This document shows, piece after piece, positions 10,933 through 18,022 of a stretch of DNA of 64,000 nucleotides. Under the pieces are notes generated by a model that did not search any database, was not told the DNA's origin, and worked only from the letters and a program-made list of their open reading frames with translations. Position numbers and translations under genes: made by a program. This DNA is from WHTK01 sp963711035 (GTDB lineage: Bacteria; Chloroflexota; Dehalococcoidia; DSTF01; WHTK01): NCBI GenBank assembly GCA_963711035.1, contig CAVQCN010000005.1:186001-250000 (forward strand), in the 5' to 3' direction. The first letter of the stretch is position 1. Every line of letters begins with the position of its first letter.

Positions 10933-11709
10933 GTGCGGGTCCTCTTCATCGGAGACATCGTCGGTCAGCCCGGCCGTGCTGCCGTGACCACGCTGGTGCC
11001 GAAGCTGCGTGAGGAGCTGCAGCTCGACGTCGTCATCGCCAACGGCGAGAACGCGGCGGCGGGGCGTGGCCTCACGGCCAAGATCGCGCGCGAGCTGTTC
11101 AATGGCGGCGTCGACATCATCTCGTCCGGCAACCACATCTGGGACCAGAAAGAGATCGTCGAGGAGATGGAGAGGGACTCGCCGATCGTGCGGCCGGCGA
11201 ACTACCCGCCCGGCACGCCGGGACACGGCATGCTCACGCACAGGGGCCTGACCGTGCTCAACCTGCAGGGCCGTACGTTCATGGCCAACATCGACTGCCC
11301 TTTCCGCACCGCCGACGCTCTACTCGACGGTTCGATCACCGGGCCGATCCTCGTGGACATGCACGCCGAGGCGACGAGCGAGAAGGTGGCGATGGGCTGG
11401 TACCTGAACGGCCGCGTTTCCGCGGTGCTCGGCACGCACACCCACGTGCCGACGGCCGACACGCGCATCCTGCCGCGCGGCACCGCCTACGTGAGCGACG
11501 CCGGCATGAGCGGCGCGCGCGACAGCGTCCTCGGCTTCGAGGTGGCGGCATCACATCGGCTGTTCCTGTCGGGTATGCCGACGCGCTTACCGGTGGCCGA
11601 GAAGGCGACGACTCTTATCATGAATAGCGTCCTCGTCGAGATAGACGACGCCACGAACCGGGCCACGTCGATCGAGCGAGTTGATCGGGAGCACACAATT
11701 GTCAGCTAA
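10933..11709 (+). CDS. YmdB-like metallophosphoesterase
   Basis: 258 residues of the TIGR00282/YmdB family: VLFIGDIVGQPGR at the N-terminus, ANGENAAAGRGLT, SSGNHIWDQKEI, DMHAEATSEK and GTHTHVPTADTRIL supply the metal-binding Asp, Asn, Glu and His residues. Family members are phosphodiesterases active on cyclic nucleotides in vitro. GTG 10933 is chosen because AGGAG lies 5 nt upstream. It sits immediately after rny, as in many bacteria, and overlaps the next gene. Confidence 0.92.
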   Translation: MRVLFIGDIVGQPGRAAVTTLVPKLREELQLDVVIANGENAAAGRGLTAKIARELFNGGVDIISSGNHIWDQKEIVEEMERDSPIVRPANYPPGTPGHGMLTHRGLTVLNLQGRTFMANIDCPFRTADALLDGSITGPILVDMHAEATSEKVAMGWYLNGRVSAVLGTHTHVPTADTRILPRGTAYVSDAGMSGARDSVLGFEVAASHRLFLSGMPTRLPVAEKATTLIMNSVLVEIDDATNRATSIERVDREHTIVS

Positions 11710-12559
11710 GGCCGATTTCCACAACCACAGCACCGCCTCGGACGGGGTGCTCACGCCAACTCAGCTCATCGAGCTCGCCTACAAGAACGGCGTGCGCGTC
11801 TTTGCCCTCACGGACCACGACTCGACCGAGGGCATCGCCGAGGCAACCGAGGCGGCGAAGCAACACCCGGACTTCTTCCTGATACCCGGCGTAGAGCTGA
11901 GCACGGACATCGAGGGCACGGAGGTGCACGTGCTGGGCTACTTCACTTACGAGATGCTGAAAAACAAGGACCTGCAGGCCGAGCTGAGCCGCTTTCGCGC
12001 CGGCCGCTTCGAGCGCGGCCGTCTCATGACCGAGAAGCTGGCCGCCATCGGCGTACCCGTGAGCTGGGAACGCGTGCTCGAAATCGCCGGCGACGCCTCG
12101 GTGGGGCGACCGCACGTCGCGCAGGCGCTGGTCGAGGCCGGCCACGTCGCGACCGTCAAAGAGGCCTTCGACCGCTACATCGGCCGCGACGGCCCTGCCT
12201 ACGTCGAGCGCGAGAAGCTCTCGCCGGAGGATGCGATCCGCATGCTGTGCCGCTACGAGGCGCCACCCGTGCTCGCCCACCCGACCTACGTCAAGGGCGT
12301 CGAAGAGGTGCTGCCGGAGCTCAAGGCCGCCGGGCTGGTCGGTATGGAGGTCTACTACAAGGACTACGACGAGGAGACGCAGCAACGGCTGGCAGCGCTG
12401 GCCAAGCAGTTCGACTTGCTACCATTGGGCGGCAGTGACTACCACGGCCTGCACGGCCCGGACGAGCGAGAACCGGGCGACATCCCCCTGCCCAGCAGCG
12501 TAGCCCAGGACTTCATCGAGAAGGAGCTACCCTGGGTTCCCACGGGAGGTTTGCACTAG
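11699..12559 (+). CDS. PHP-domain phosphoesterase (TrpH/YciV-like)
   Basis: 286 residues with PHP motifs: DFHNHSTASDG near the start, ALTDHDSTEG, IPGVELS, and later VLAHPTYV and GGSDYHG. These contribute the trinuclear metal site. Relatives include 3',5'-nucleoside bisphosphate phosphatase and the 5'-3' exonuclease RNase AM. TTG 11699 is preferred over TTG 11681 because GGGAG lies 7 nt upstream; it overlaps the YmdB-like stop by 11 nt. Its place in the rny operon makes an RNA-degradation or nucleotide-salvage role plausible. Confidence 0.85.
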   Translation: MSAKADFHNHSTASDGVLTPTQLIELAYKNGVRVFALTDHDSTEGIAEATEAAKQHPDFFLIPGVELSTDIEGTEVHVLGYFTYEMLKNKDLQAELSRFRAGRFERGRLMTEKLAAIGVPVSWERVLEIAGDASVGRPHVAQALVEAGHVATVKEAFDRYIGRDGPAYVEREKLSPEDAIRMLCRYEAPPVLAHPTYVKGVEEVLPELKAAGLVGMEVYYKDYDEETQQRLAALAKQFDLLPLGGSDYHGLHGPDEREPGDIPLPSSVAQDFIEKELPWVPTGGLH

Positions 12560-13071
12560 TTACGGCCCCAGACGACATCACTTATTGCGCCCGCCATCCT
12601 CAAGTAGAAACGACCCTTGCCTGCGGCCGCTGCGGTACCCCGATCTGTCCACGCTGTCTCGTCCAGACGCCGGTAGGCGCCCGGTGCCGCGAATGTGCCG
12701 GCATCCGGCGCATACCCACCGGCAACGTCACCCCCGTGTTCATTGCGCGCGGCGCGCTGGCCGCACTCGGCAGCGGCCTGGCGCTGGGCGCTGCCTGGGG
12801 CTACATCTCGGAAGGAACGGCCTTCGTCGGCTTCTTCATCTTCTTCGTTGCGCTCGGTATCGGCTGGGCGGTCAGCGAGGCGGTCAGCGCCGCAACGAAC
12901 CACAAACGCGGCCCCATCCTGCAAGGCTGCGCCGTCGCCGGTGTCATCCTCACGTACTTCGTGCACAACGCCGTGCTCGGCATCGCGCTGCTGCCGCAGG
13001 GCGACCTGTGGGGCTACCTGGCGACGGGTGCCGCCGCCTTCTTTGCCGCTTCGCGCCTCAAGCTCTATTAG
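12559..13071 (+). CDS. Zinc-ribbon membrane protein, start codon unclear
   Basis: The open frame has a cysteine-rich N-terminus (YCARHPQVETTLACGRCG, then CPRCL and CRECA), a B-box-like zinc ribbon pattern common ahead of membrane domains. Three or four hydrophobic helices follow, from residue 60 to 165. The part from ATG 12736 alone would lose the zinc ribbon. No ATG, GTG or TTG occurs in this frame between the upstream stop at 12436 and 12736 except GTG 12733 just before it. A good GGGAGG sits at 12544-12549, nine bases before 12559, so initiation at an unusual codon around 12559 or a sequence error is likely. The coordinate given is approximate. The function is unknown. Confidence 0.65.
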   Translation, partial: VTAPDDITYCARHPQVETTLACGRCGTPICPRCLVQTPVGARCRECAGIRRIPTGNVTPVFIARGALAALGSGLALGAAWGYISEGTAFVGFFIFFVALGIGWAVSEAVSAATNHKRGPILQGCAVAGVILTYFVHNAVLGIALLPQGDLWGYLATGAAAFFAASRLKLY

Positions 13072-13123
13072 CCGCAAGCTACGAGCTATCAGCGGCCAGC
13101 TATCCGCAATCTGGCAATCGACT

Positions 13124-13150
13124 GTCATTCTTAACGGAATGAAGAATCTC
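13124..13150. repeat. Possible dispersed intergenic repeat with inverted arms
   Basis: TCATTC and GAATGA flank TTAACG (13125-13142) and are followed by AGAATC. The segment lies in a non-coding gap (13072-13251) with other AGCTATC-like fragments. It resembles a motif I have often seen between genes in environmental bacterial genomes; only one copy was found here. Confidence 0.3.
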
Positions 13151-13251
13151 TTCCGGCTGCCGATTTCATGGCGAAGAGAGCCGTCGCGTTCCGACGCAAG
13201 CCTTCGACGGGGATACGCCGAAAGCCATGTGCTGAAGGCTTTGCGCTCGCG

Positions 13252-13587
13252 TCAGCGGATGATAAGCGCCAGGACGATGATCAGGCCGAGCAGCGAGAAC
13301 GACGTGATGCCGATCTGCCGCAACTCGCGGACCAGATAGGAGCGCTCAAAGGTCGGTAGCTGGCCGGCGGCGCGAAAGAGCGTACCGCCCTCACTCGCCT
13401 GTGCCAATGACTGCAGGCGGCGACGAGGGCGCGTGTCCACGGGACCGCTTCCTCCCACGCCTGGCATCGCCACTGCCGGCTCGTCCGCAAAGACGGGCTC
13501 AGGCAGGTTCTGAACCGTACCCTCGCGTCGGGGCTTGCGGCGGCGTATTTGTGACGGGATGTGGGACTGTCGTGGACGCTTGGGCAT
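13252..13587 (-). CDS. Small tail-anchored-type membrane protein, unknown
   Basis: 111 residues. The N-terminus is very basic (MPKRPRQSHIPSQIRRRKPRR), the middle is low-complexity, and one hydrophobic helix ends the protein (SFSLLGLIIVLALIIR), giving a tail-anchor layout. No family is recognised. A strong promoter lies directly in front: TATAAT on the minus strand at 13595-13600 is only 7 nt from the ATG, with TTGTTT 18 nt further up, and there is no Shine-Dalgarno. The mRNA is therefore probably leaderless. It is divergent from the SirB1-like gene. Confidence 0.6.
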   Translation of the reverse strand: MPKRPRQSHIPSQIRRRKPRREGTVQNLPEPVFADEPAVAMPGVGGSGPVDTRPRRRLQSLAQASEGGTLFRAAGQLPTFERSYLVRELRQIGITSFSLLGLIIVLALIIR

Positions 13588-13594
13588 TACGGGG

Positions 13595-13624
13595 ATTATA
13601 GGAAACTAGACGACCCTGAAACAA
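13595..13624 (-). promoter_or_regulatory. Promoter of a probably leaderless gene
   Basis: Read on the minus strand: TTGTTT (13619-13624), an 18-nt spacer and TATAAT (13595-13600), then 7 nt to the ATG at 13587. Confidence 0.7.
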
Positions 13625-13686
13625 CGGCGGCGGCATGCCGCCCTCGATTTACCGCCGGCGGCTGCCGATGCTACGATCGATTGCAC

Positions 13687-14517
13687 GTGACAACCAACAC
13701 AAATCCAATCCCGCCCCGTCGGTTCTTTGCCAGCCTGATCAAGCGCCGCGAAGAGAGGATCGACCTCTCCCTCGCCGTCCTGCTCATCGCCAAGGAAGAG
13801 TACCCGTCCTTGCAGATAGAGGACTACGTCGAGCGCCTCGACCAAATGGCCGGGGAGTTCCGTGTCGAGGTCGACCTCGACACGGAGCCGGAGGCGGTGC
13901 TGCGCGGCCTGGCCGGCTTCATGAGCGGCCAGCACGGCTTCACGGGCAACCGCGAGGATTACTACGACCCGCGCAACAGCTACTTCAACCAGGTCATCGA
14001 CCGGCGGCTGGGTATCCCGATCACGCTGACCGTCGCCTATATCGAGGTGGCGCGCCGGGCCGGGCTGCGCCTGCAGCCGGTCGCCTTCCCGAGCCACGTA
14101 CTCGCCAAGCTGCCCCTGGAGGAAGGCGACCTCTTCATCGACCCGTTCAACGACGGCCGGCTGCTGAGCGAAGGCGACTGCCGCGCCTTCTTCACGGAGC
14201 TGCACGGCGACGCCGCCGAGTTCAGCGAGTCGATGCTGGCCGGCGCCACCAAGCGGCAGATCGTTACGCGCCTGCTGCGCAACCTCAAGGCCATCTACCT
14301 CCGCGATCAGGACCTCGAACGCGCCCTGCGCACCATCGAGCTCATGATCACGGTGGCGCCGTGGGACCTGGACCAAATCCGCGACCGCGGCCTGGTGCAC
14401 TACCGCCTCGGCCAGATCGATGAGGCAGTCGAGGACCTTACGACGTTTGCGTCGCACGCGCCCCCGGGCCCGGCGCTGGACTCCGTGAAGGACGCCCTGC
14501 GGCGCATTCATCCGTAA
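13687..14517 (+). CDS. SirB1-like transglutaminase-fold/TPR protein
   Basis: 276 residues. The N-terminal and middle region carries the SirB1 family signature: NSYFNQVIDRRLGIPITLTVAYIEVARR followed by PSHVLAKL and FIDPFNDG. The cysteine and histidine of true transglutaminases are not both obvious. The C-terminus (about 205-276) has a tetratricopeptide-like pair of helices (DQDLERALRTIELMI, LVHYRLGQIDEAVEDL). Function is unknown; relatives act as regulators or protein-binding factors. GTG 13687 is favoured, with TACGAT at 13672-13677 only 9 nt upstream and TTACCG 17 nt before that, again suggesting a leaderless message. TTG 13681 is an alternative. Confidence 0.82.
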   Translation: MTTNTNPIPPRRFFASLIKRREERIDLSLAVLLIAKEEYPSLQIEDYVERLDQMAGEFRVEVDLDTEPEAVLRGLAGFMSGQHGFTGNREDYYDPRNSYFNQVIDRRLGIPITLTVAYIEVARRAGLRLQPVAFPSHVLAKLPLEEGDLFIDPFNDGRLLSEGDCRAFFTELHGDAAEFSESMLAGATKRQIVTRLLRNLKAIYLRDQDLERALRTIELMITVAPWDLDQIRDRGLVHYRLGQIDEAVEDLTTFASHAPPGPALDSVKDALRRIHP

Positions 14518-14593
14518 TTGCTAAATCGCTTTTTCCTAAGCCCAAAACTGCTAAACTACGATCACGAACGTATTTCCGGAACAGAGGCGCAAG

Positions 14594-15097
14594 ATGCTCG
14601 AGACCAGTCGGGACACGATTCACAGGCGGACGGTAGGACGTCAGCAAGCAACGGCGGTCTACGCCTGTGAAGAGCTCGAGCTAGAGACGACGGCAGCGCC
14701 CGGCTTCCACGACATCACCGACGAGGTAATCGCCGTCGTCGAAGAATCCGGCGTGACTCACGGCCAGGTCTCGATCTTCTCTTCGCACACCACCGCCGCA
14801 ATCCGCATCAACGAGGCGGAGCCCCTGCTGCTGCGGGACATGGCCCGCACGCTGCGCCAGCTGGCGCCCTCGAACAATTACTACGAGCACAACGACTTCG
14901 GCCGGCGCACCGTGAACATGAACGAGGACGAATGCGCCAACGGCCATGCCCACTGCCAGCACCTCTTCCTCGCGACCAGCGAGACGATCCCGGTGATCGA
15001 GGGCAAGGCGGCGCTGGGCACCTACCAGCGCATCTTCCTCATCGAGCTGGACCACCCGCGTCTGCGCCGCGTCACCGTCTCCGTCTTCGGCTGCTAG
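14594..15097 (+). CDS. YjbQ family protein (UPF0047)
   Basis: 167 residues. It carries the family pattern GFHDITDEV near the N-terminus, SSHTTAAIRINEAEP with the conserved His and Glu, and NGHAHCQHLFLATSETIPV. A C-terminal block ends LIELDHPRLRRVTVSVFGC. Some members have secondary thiamine-phosphate synthase activity in vitro, but the physiological role is not established. The protein is about 25 residues longer than the typical 140. It has its own leader after the SirB1-like gene. GAGG lies about 8 nt before the ATG. Confidence 0.88.
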   Translation: MLETSRDTIHRRTVGRQQATAVYACEELELETTAAPGFHDITDEVIAVVEESGVTHGQVSIFSSHTTAAIRINEAEPLLLRDMARTLRQLAPSNNYYEHNDFGRRTVNMNEDECANGHAHCQHLFLATSETIPVIEGKAALGTYQRIFLIELDHPRLRRVTVSVFGC

Positions 15098-15206
15098 GGG
15101 ATTGCATCCCCACGCATTACCGCGCACGCGAAGGCTGGCATTGAGGAGCGCGTGCAGGACCGCCCGAAGAGTCGCCGGCTAACCGACGAACCGTGAGGGC
15201 AGCTCG

Positions 15207-15620
15207 CTAGGTCCCAGCACCCAGCTGGCGCATCAGGCCTGCGACGTCGTTCTTTACCCAGCTCTCAGTCACGCGCCCATCGACGACGCTAACCATCGTC
15301 AGGCCCTTCATCTCGATCCGGTTGCCCGTGGGCTGCAAACCGAAGATGGCGCCGCGGTGCGTGCCCCGCATGGTGGTGCGGGAGCAGACCTTGTCGCCCT
15401 CCGCCACCTGTTCCTCGATCGTGATCTCGAGGTCGGGGAAGGCGGCGCGAAACATCGTCACCACCTGACGAATTGCTTCCGGGCCTTCGGGCGTGCCGGG
15501 CGGCGCATCATGGTAGACGTAGTCAGGCGACAGAAGCTCGTCCAGCTTGTCGAGGTGCCCTTTGTTGAACGCCTCGTCGATGAAGTGGCGGTACGCGGCC
15601 TTGTTTTCCACTATGCCCAT
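15207..15620 (-). CDS. SnoaL-like polyketide-cyclase-fold protein
   Basis: 137 residues of the NTF2-like fold. FNKGHLDKLDELLSPDYVYHD, the P-G-P-E-A turn, MFRAAFPDLEITIEEQVAEGDKV and the closing DGRVTESWVKND are typical of SnoaL-like ester cyclases and their many uncharacterised relatives. It is probably cytoplasmic and dimeric. GGAGGAGG lies just before the ATG, giving a strong ribosome-binding site. It is a single gene convergent with yjbQ and divergent from the methyltransferase gene. Substrate unknown. Confidence 0.82.
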   Translation of the reverse strand: MGIVENKAAYRHFIDEAFNKGHLDKLDELLSPDYVYHDAPPGTPEGPEAIRQVVTMFRAAFPDLEITIEEQVAEGDKVCSRTTMRGTHRGAIFGLQPTGNRIEMKGLTMVSVVDGRVTESWVKNDVAGLMRQLGAGT

Positions 15621-15839
15621 GAGAACCTCCTCCGAGCCTCCATGCTACACAAGGAACCTGCGTCGGGAGCCTCGGGGGTCCACCACTGCTGACAGCGCCG
15701 TGTCAGCTATTCCTAGAAGCGAAAGCGTGTGGCGCTACCGGTGAAGTCGGGGCCCAGTGCAAACGCCGTTTCCGGCGATAGCACCCCGGCTGCTACGGCT
15801 GGATCGCGGCGCGACGCGACGCCTACACTCACAGCTACC

Positions 15840-16979
15840 GTGAACCTCGAATCGCTCGATAGCACGCACAACCGCGCGTTGAAGCAGATCATCGTCGATC
15901 GCATTCGCGCCGAAGGGCCTATGCCCTTCTCCGAGTTCATGCGCCTGGCGCTCTACCACCCCGAACACGGCTACTACCTGACCTGCGATCCGACACTCGA
16001 CTACCAGTCGAGCCCGAACGTGCACCCCGTCTTCGGCGCCTGCCTGGGACGGCAGGTGGCGCAGCTCTGGCGCCTACTAGACCAGCCGCAGGGCTTCACC
16101 GTGTTCGAGGCCGGCGCGGGCAGCGGCCGTCTCGCCGCCGATCTGCTCGCCTACTTGAGGACGGCGGAGTCGGAGCTGTACGCATCCATACGTTATGTCA
16201 TGCAGGACGTCTCCCTACCGGAGAGCGGCGATACGCGACAGCGGCTGCTCTCAGCCGGCGTGCCCGTGGACAAGATAGAGCTCGCGGATGCACTACCCAA
16301 CACGACTTCCGTCGAGGGCTGCATCCTGAGCAACGAACTGCTCGACGCGCTACCCTTCGAGCGTGTTCAGCGTCGCGATGGCCACCTCTACGAGCTGCGC
16401 GTCGGATTGGACGACGACGGACGCCTCGTCGACGTCGAAACGGAGCCGTCGCCGGAGATCGTCGCGTACTTCGACACTGCCGGAGTCGGACCCGCCGAAG
16501 GCTGCGATGCCGAGGTCATTCTCGAGGCGCCGCGCTGGATGAGGCAGGCGGCCGGAGCACTACGCCGCGGCTACGTGCTCACGCTGGACTACGGCTACGA
16601 GGCGCCCGAGCTTTACGCCGCCTGGCGCAAGAGCGGCACCCTGCTCACCTTCTACCGCCACACATCCGGCGACGACCCGTACCTGCGCATCGGCCGGCAG
16701 GACATCACCGCCAGCGTCGACTTCACGGCCGTGCGTCGCGCCGGCGAGGCCGTTGGGCTGACAACGGCGGGTTTGAGGACGCAAGCCGAGTACCTGGCCG
16801 CGCTGGGCATCGGCGAGCCGCTGGCGCAACGGCCAGCGCCGGACGCCCTGGAGGCGTACTACGCCCTGCGTCGTGCCGTCATCGAGCTGACCGATACGTC
16901 GAGCCTGGGACGCATCAAGGCGCTGCTGCAGGCCAAGGACGCACCGGTGACCGGACTGGCCGGCTTTTCCGCCGATTGA
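15840..16979 (+). CDS. MidA/NDUFAF7-like SAM-dependent methyltransferase
   Basis: About 379 residues. The N-terminal signature GPMPFSEFMRLALYHPEHGYYL, the S-adenosylmethionine motif VFEAGAGSGRLAADLL, ILSNELLDALPFERV, and TLDYGYEAPELY with the C-terminal TFYRHTSGDDPYLRIG are all typical of the DUF185/MidA family. The mitochondrial member methylates an arginine of complex I subunit NDUFS2; bacterial roles are little known. The frame opens at GTG 15729, but residues encoded before 15840 are low-complexity and no ribosome-binding site is seen. GTG 15840 is preceded by TACACT 10 nt upstream. Its stop codon lies within the -35 hexamer of the next gene. Confidence 0.87.
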   Translation: MNLESLDSTHNRALKQIIVDRIRAEGPMPFSEFMRLALYHPEHGYYLTCDPTLDYQSSPNVHPVFGACLGRQVAQLWRLLDQPQGFTVFEAGAGSGRLAADLLAYLRTAESELYASIRYVMQDVSLPESGDTRQRLLSAGVPVDKIELADALPNTTSVEGCILSNELLDALPFERVQRRDGHLYELRVGLDDDGRLVDVETEPSPEIVAYFDTAGVGPAEGCDAEVILEAPRWMRQAAGALRRGYVLTLDYGYEAPELYAAWRKSGTLLTFYRHTSGDDPYLRIGRQDITASVDFTAVRRAGEAVGLTTAGLRTQAEYLAALGIGEPLAQRPAPDALEAYYALRRAVIELTDTSSLGRIKALLQAKDAPVTGLAGFSAD

Positions 16980-17005
16980 CGCCCTCTTGACGCCATATCT
17001 AGACT
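16976..17005 (+). promoter_or_regulatory. Promoter of the IscU-like gene, leaderless layout
   Basis: TTGACG (16976-16981), an 18-nt spacer and TAGACT (17000-17005) lie 6 nt ahead of GTG 17012. The -35 element overlaps the stop codon of the methyltransferase gene. Confidence 0.7.
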
Positions 17006-17011
17006 TGAATT

Positions 17012-17401
17012 GTGGAATCCTACAGCGAAATCATCCTCGATCACGCTAAGAACCCGCGTAACGTCGGCACCGTCGAAAATGCCAACGCGCGCGGCGCTCA
17101 GATGAACCCCGTCTGCGGCGACACCCTCATGCTCACGCTGCGCATCGAAGACGATCACATCGTCGAGGCGCGCTTCCGAACGGAGGGCTGTACGGCGTCC
17201 GTAGCGACCAGCAGCGTCCTCACGGAGCTGATTCAGGGCATGTCGCTGGACGAGGCGATGGCACTCACCCACGAGGACATCTCGGCGGAGGTCGGCGGCC
17301 TGCCGGCCAGCAAGCTGCATAGCGCCGCCCTTGTGATCGACGCCCTACGGCGCGCCATCAACGGCTATCGCGCCTCGCAGACCCAGTCTTCGGTAAGCTA
17401 A
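17012..17401 (+). CDS. IscU/NifU-like Fe-S scaffold lacking the third cysteine
   Basis: 129 residues of the IscU/NifU N-terminal fold: YSEIILDHAKNPRNVG, the first ligand cysteine in NPVCGD and the second in RTEGCTASVA. In IscU the third ligand follows a Lys-x-His pattern as Cys; here it reads LPASKLHSAAL, with Ser instead. Two-cysteine relatives are known in databases as divergent scaffolds, so cluster assembly may differ or the protein may act in another way. GTG 17012 is supported by the promoter directly upstream and the conserved N-terminus. Its stop overlaps that of the pyruvate-kinase remnant on the other strand. Confidence 0.85.
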   Translation: MESYSEIILDHAKNPRNVGTVENANARGAQMNPVCGDTLMLTLRIEDDHIVEARFRTEGCTASVATSSVLTELIQGMSLDEAMALTHEDISAEVGGLPASKLHSAALVIDALRRAINGYRASQTQSSVS

Positions 17402-17750
17402 CTCTCCACCTCGACGCGGATCGGCCAGGACTGCAGCGCGCGCAGTCGGCGCGCTTCTTGAACTGATGCCCTTCCATGCGCACGAGCACGTGATCGAGTA
17501 GTTGCACGGCATCGGCGACAAAGTCGCCTTTGTTGAGCATGACGCACTCGGCGCGCTCTGACATGGCGGCGTCCGTCACTTCGGAGCGCGTGGGCACGCC
17601 CGTCTTGACGAAGTTCTCGAAGACCTGAGTCGCCCAGATGACGGGCACGTGCGCCGCCTCGCAGAGCCAGAGCATCTCCTCCTGAATCTCTGCCAGACGC
17701 TCAAAGCCGATTTCGACCGCCAGGTCGCCGCGCGCGATCGAAAGGCCAAC
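17398..17750 (-). pseudogene. Pyruvate kinase remnant
   Basis: Minus-strand reading gives a stretch of the pyruvate-kinase barrel: ARGDLAVEIGFERLAEIQ, HVPVIWATQVFENFVKTG, PTRSEVTDAAMSERAECV and MLNKGDF, matching the conserved ARGDLGVE / ITATQ / PTRAEV blocks. The N-terminal two thirds and the substrate-binding half of the barrel are missing. After HQFKKR the frame breaks; the next frame continues LRALQSWPIRVEVES and stops at 17398-17400. The surviving 3' end therefore sits in its original place against the IscU-like gene, while the 5' part was deleted. No complete copy lies in this window. Confidence 0.75.
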
Positions 17751-17909
17751 AGGACGTAAACAGCGGTAAACGGGATGTAAACGTCTGGCCGGGTGATGGA
17801 AGCCGGACAGCATCTGACCGGACGTCCTCGCGAAGGCCATTGACGCACAGGCGTGCTACTGACTACGATCCTGCCGTCCCCTGTGGTGGCGCAGGCAAGG
17901 CGGAGGACC

Positions 17910-18011
17910 ATGGTTCGATTGATGCTGGGTTTTCTGATCGGCCTGACGCTGGGCTACGGCGTCGCCAACCTCATACTGAAGCCAGAAGGCGTCGCCGAGA
18001 GTAACTCCTAA
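17910..18011 (+). CDS. Small 33-aa membrane protein
   Basis: Short reading frame starting MVRLMLGFLIGLTLGYGVAN and ending at TAA 18009-18011. It has one hydrophobic helix rich in Gly and Leu, then a short charged tail. GGAGG lies only 3 nt before the ATG, which is close; the alternative start ATG 17922 would have a longer spacer. The pattern resembles small single-pass YtxH-type segments but is too short to assign. It stands alone between the pyruvate-kinase remnant and the HD-GYP gene. Confidence 0.45.
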   Translation: MVRLMLGFLIGLTLGYGVANLILKPEGVAESNS

Positions 18012-18022
18012 CGACCCGCGAG

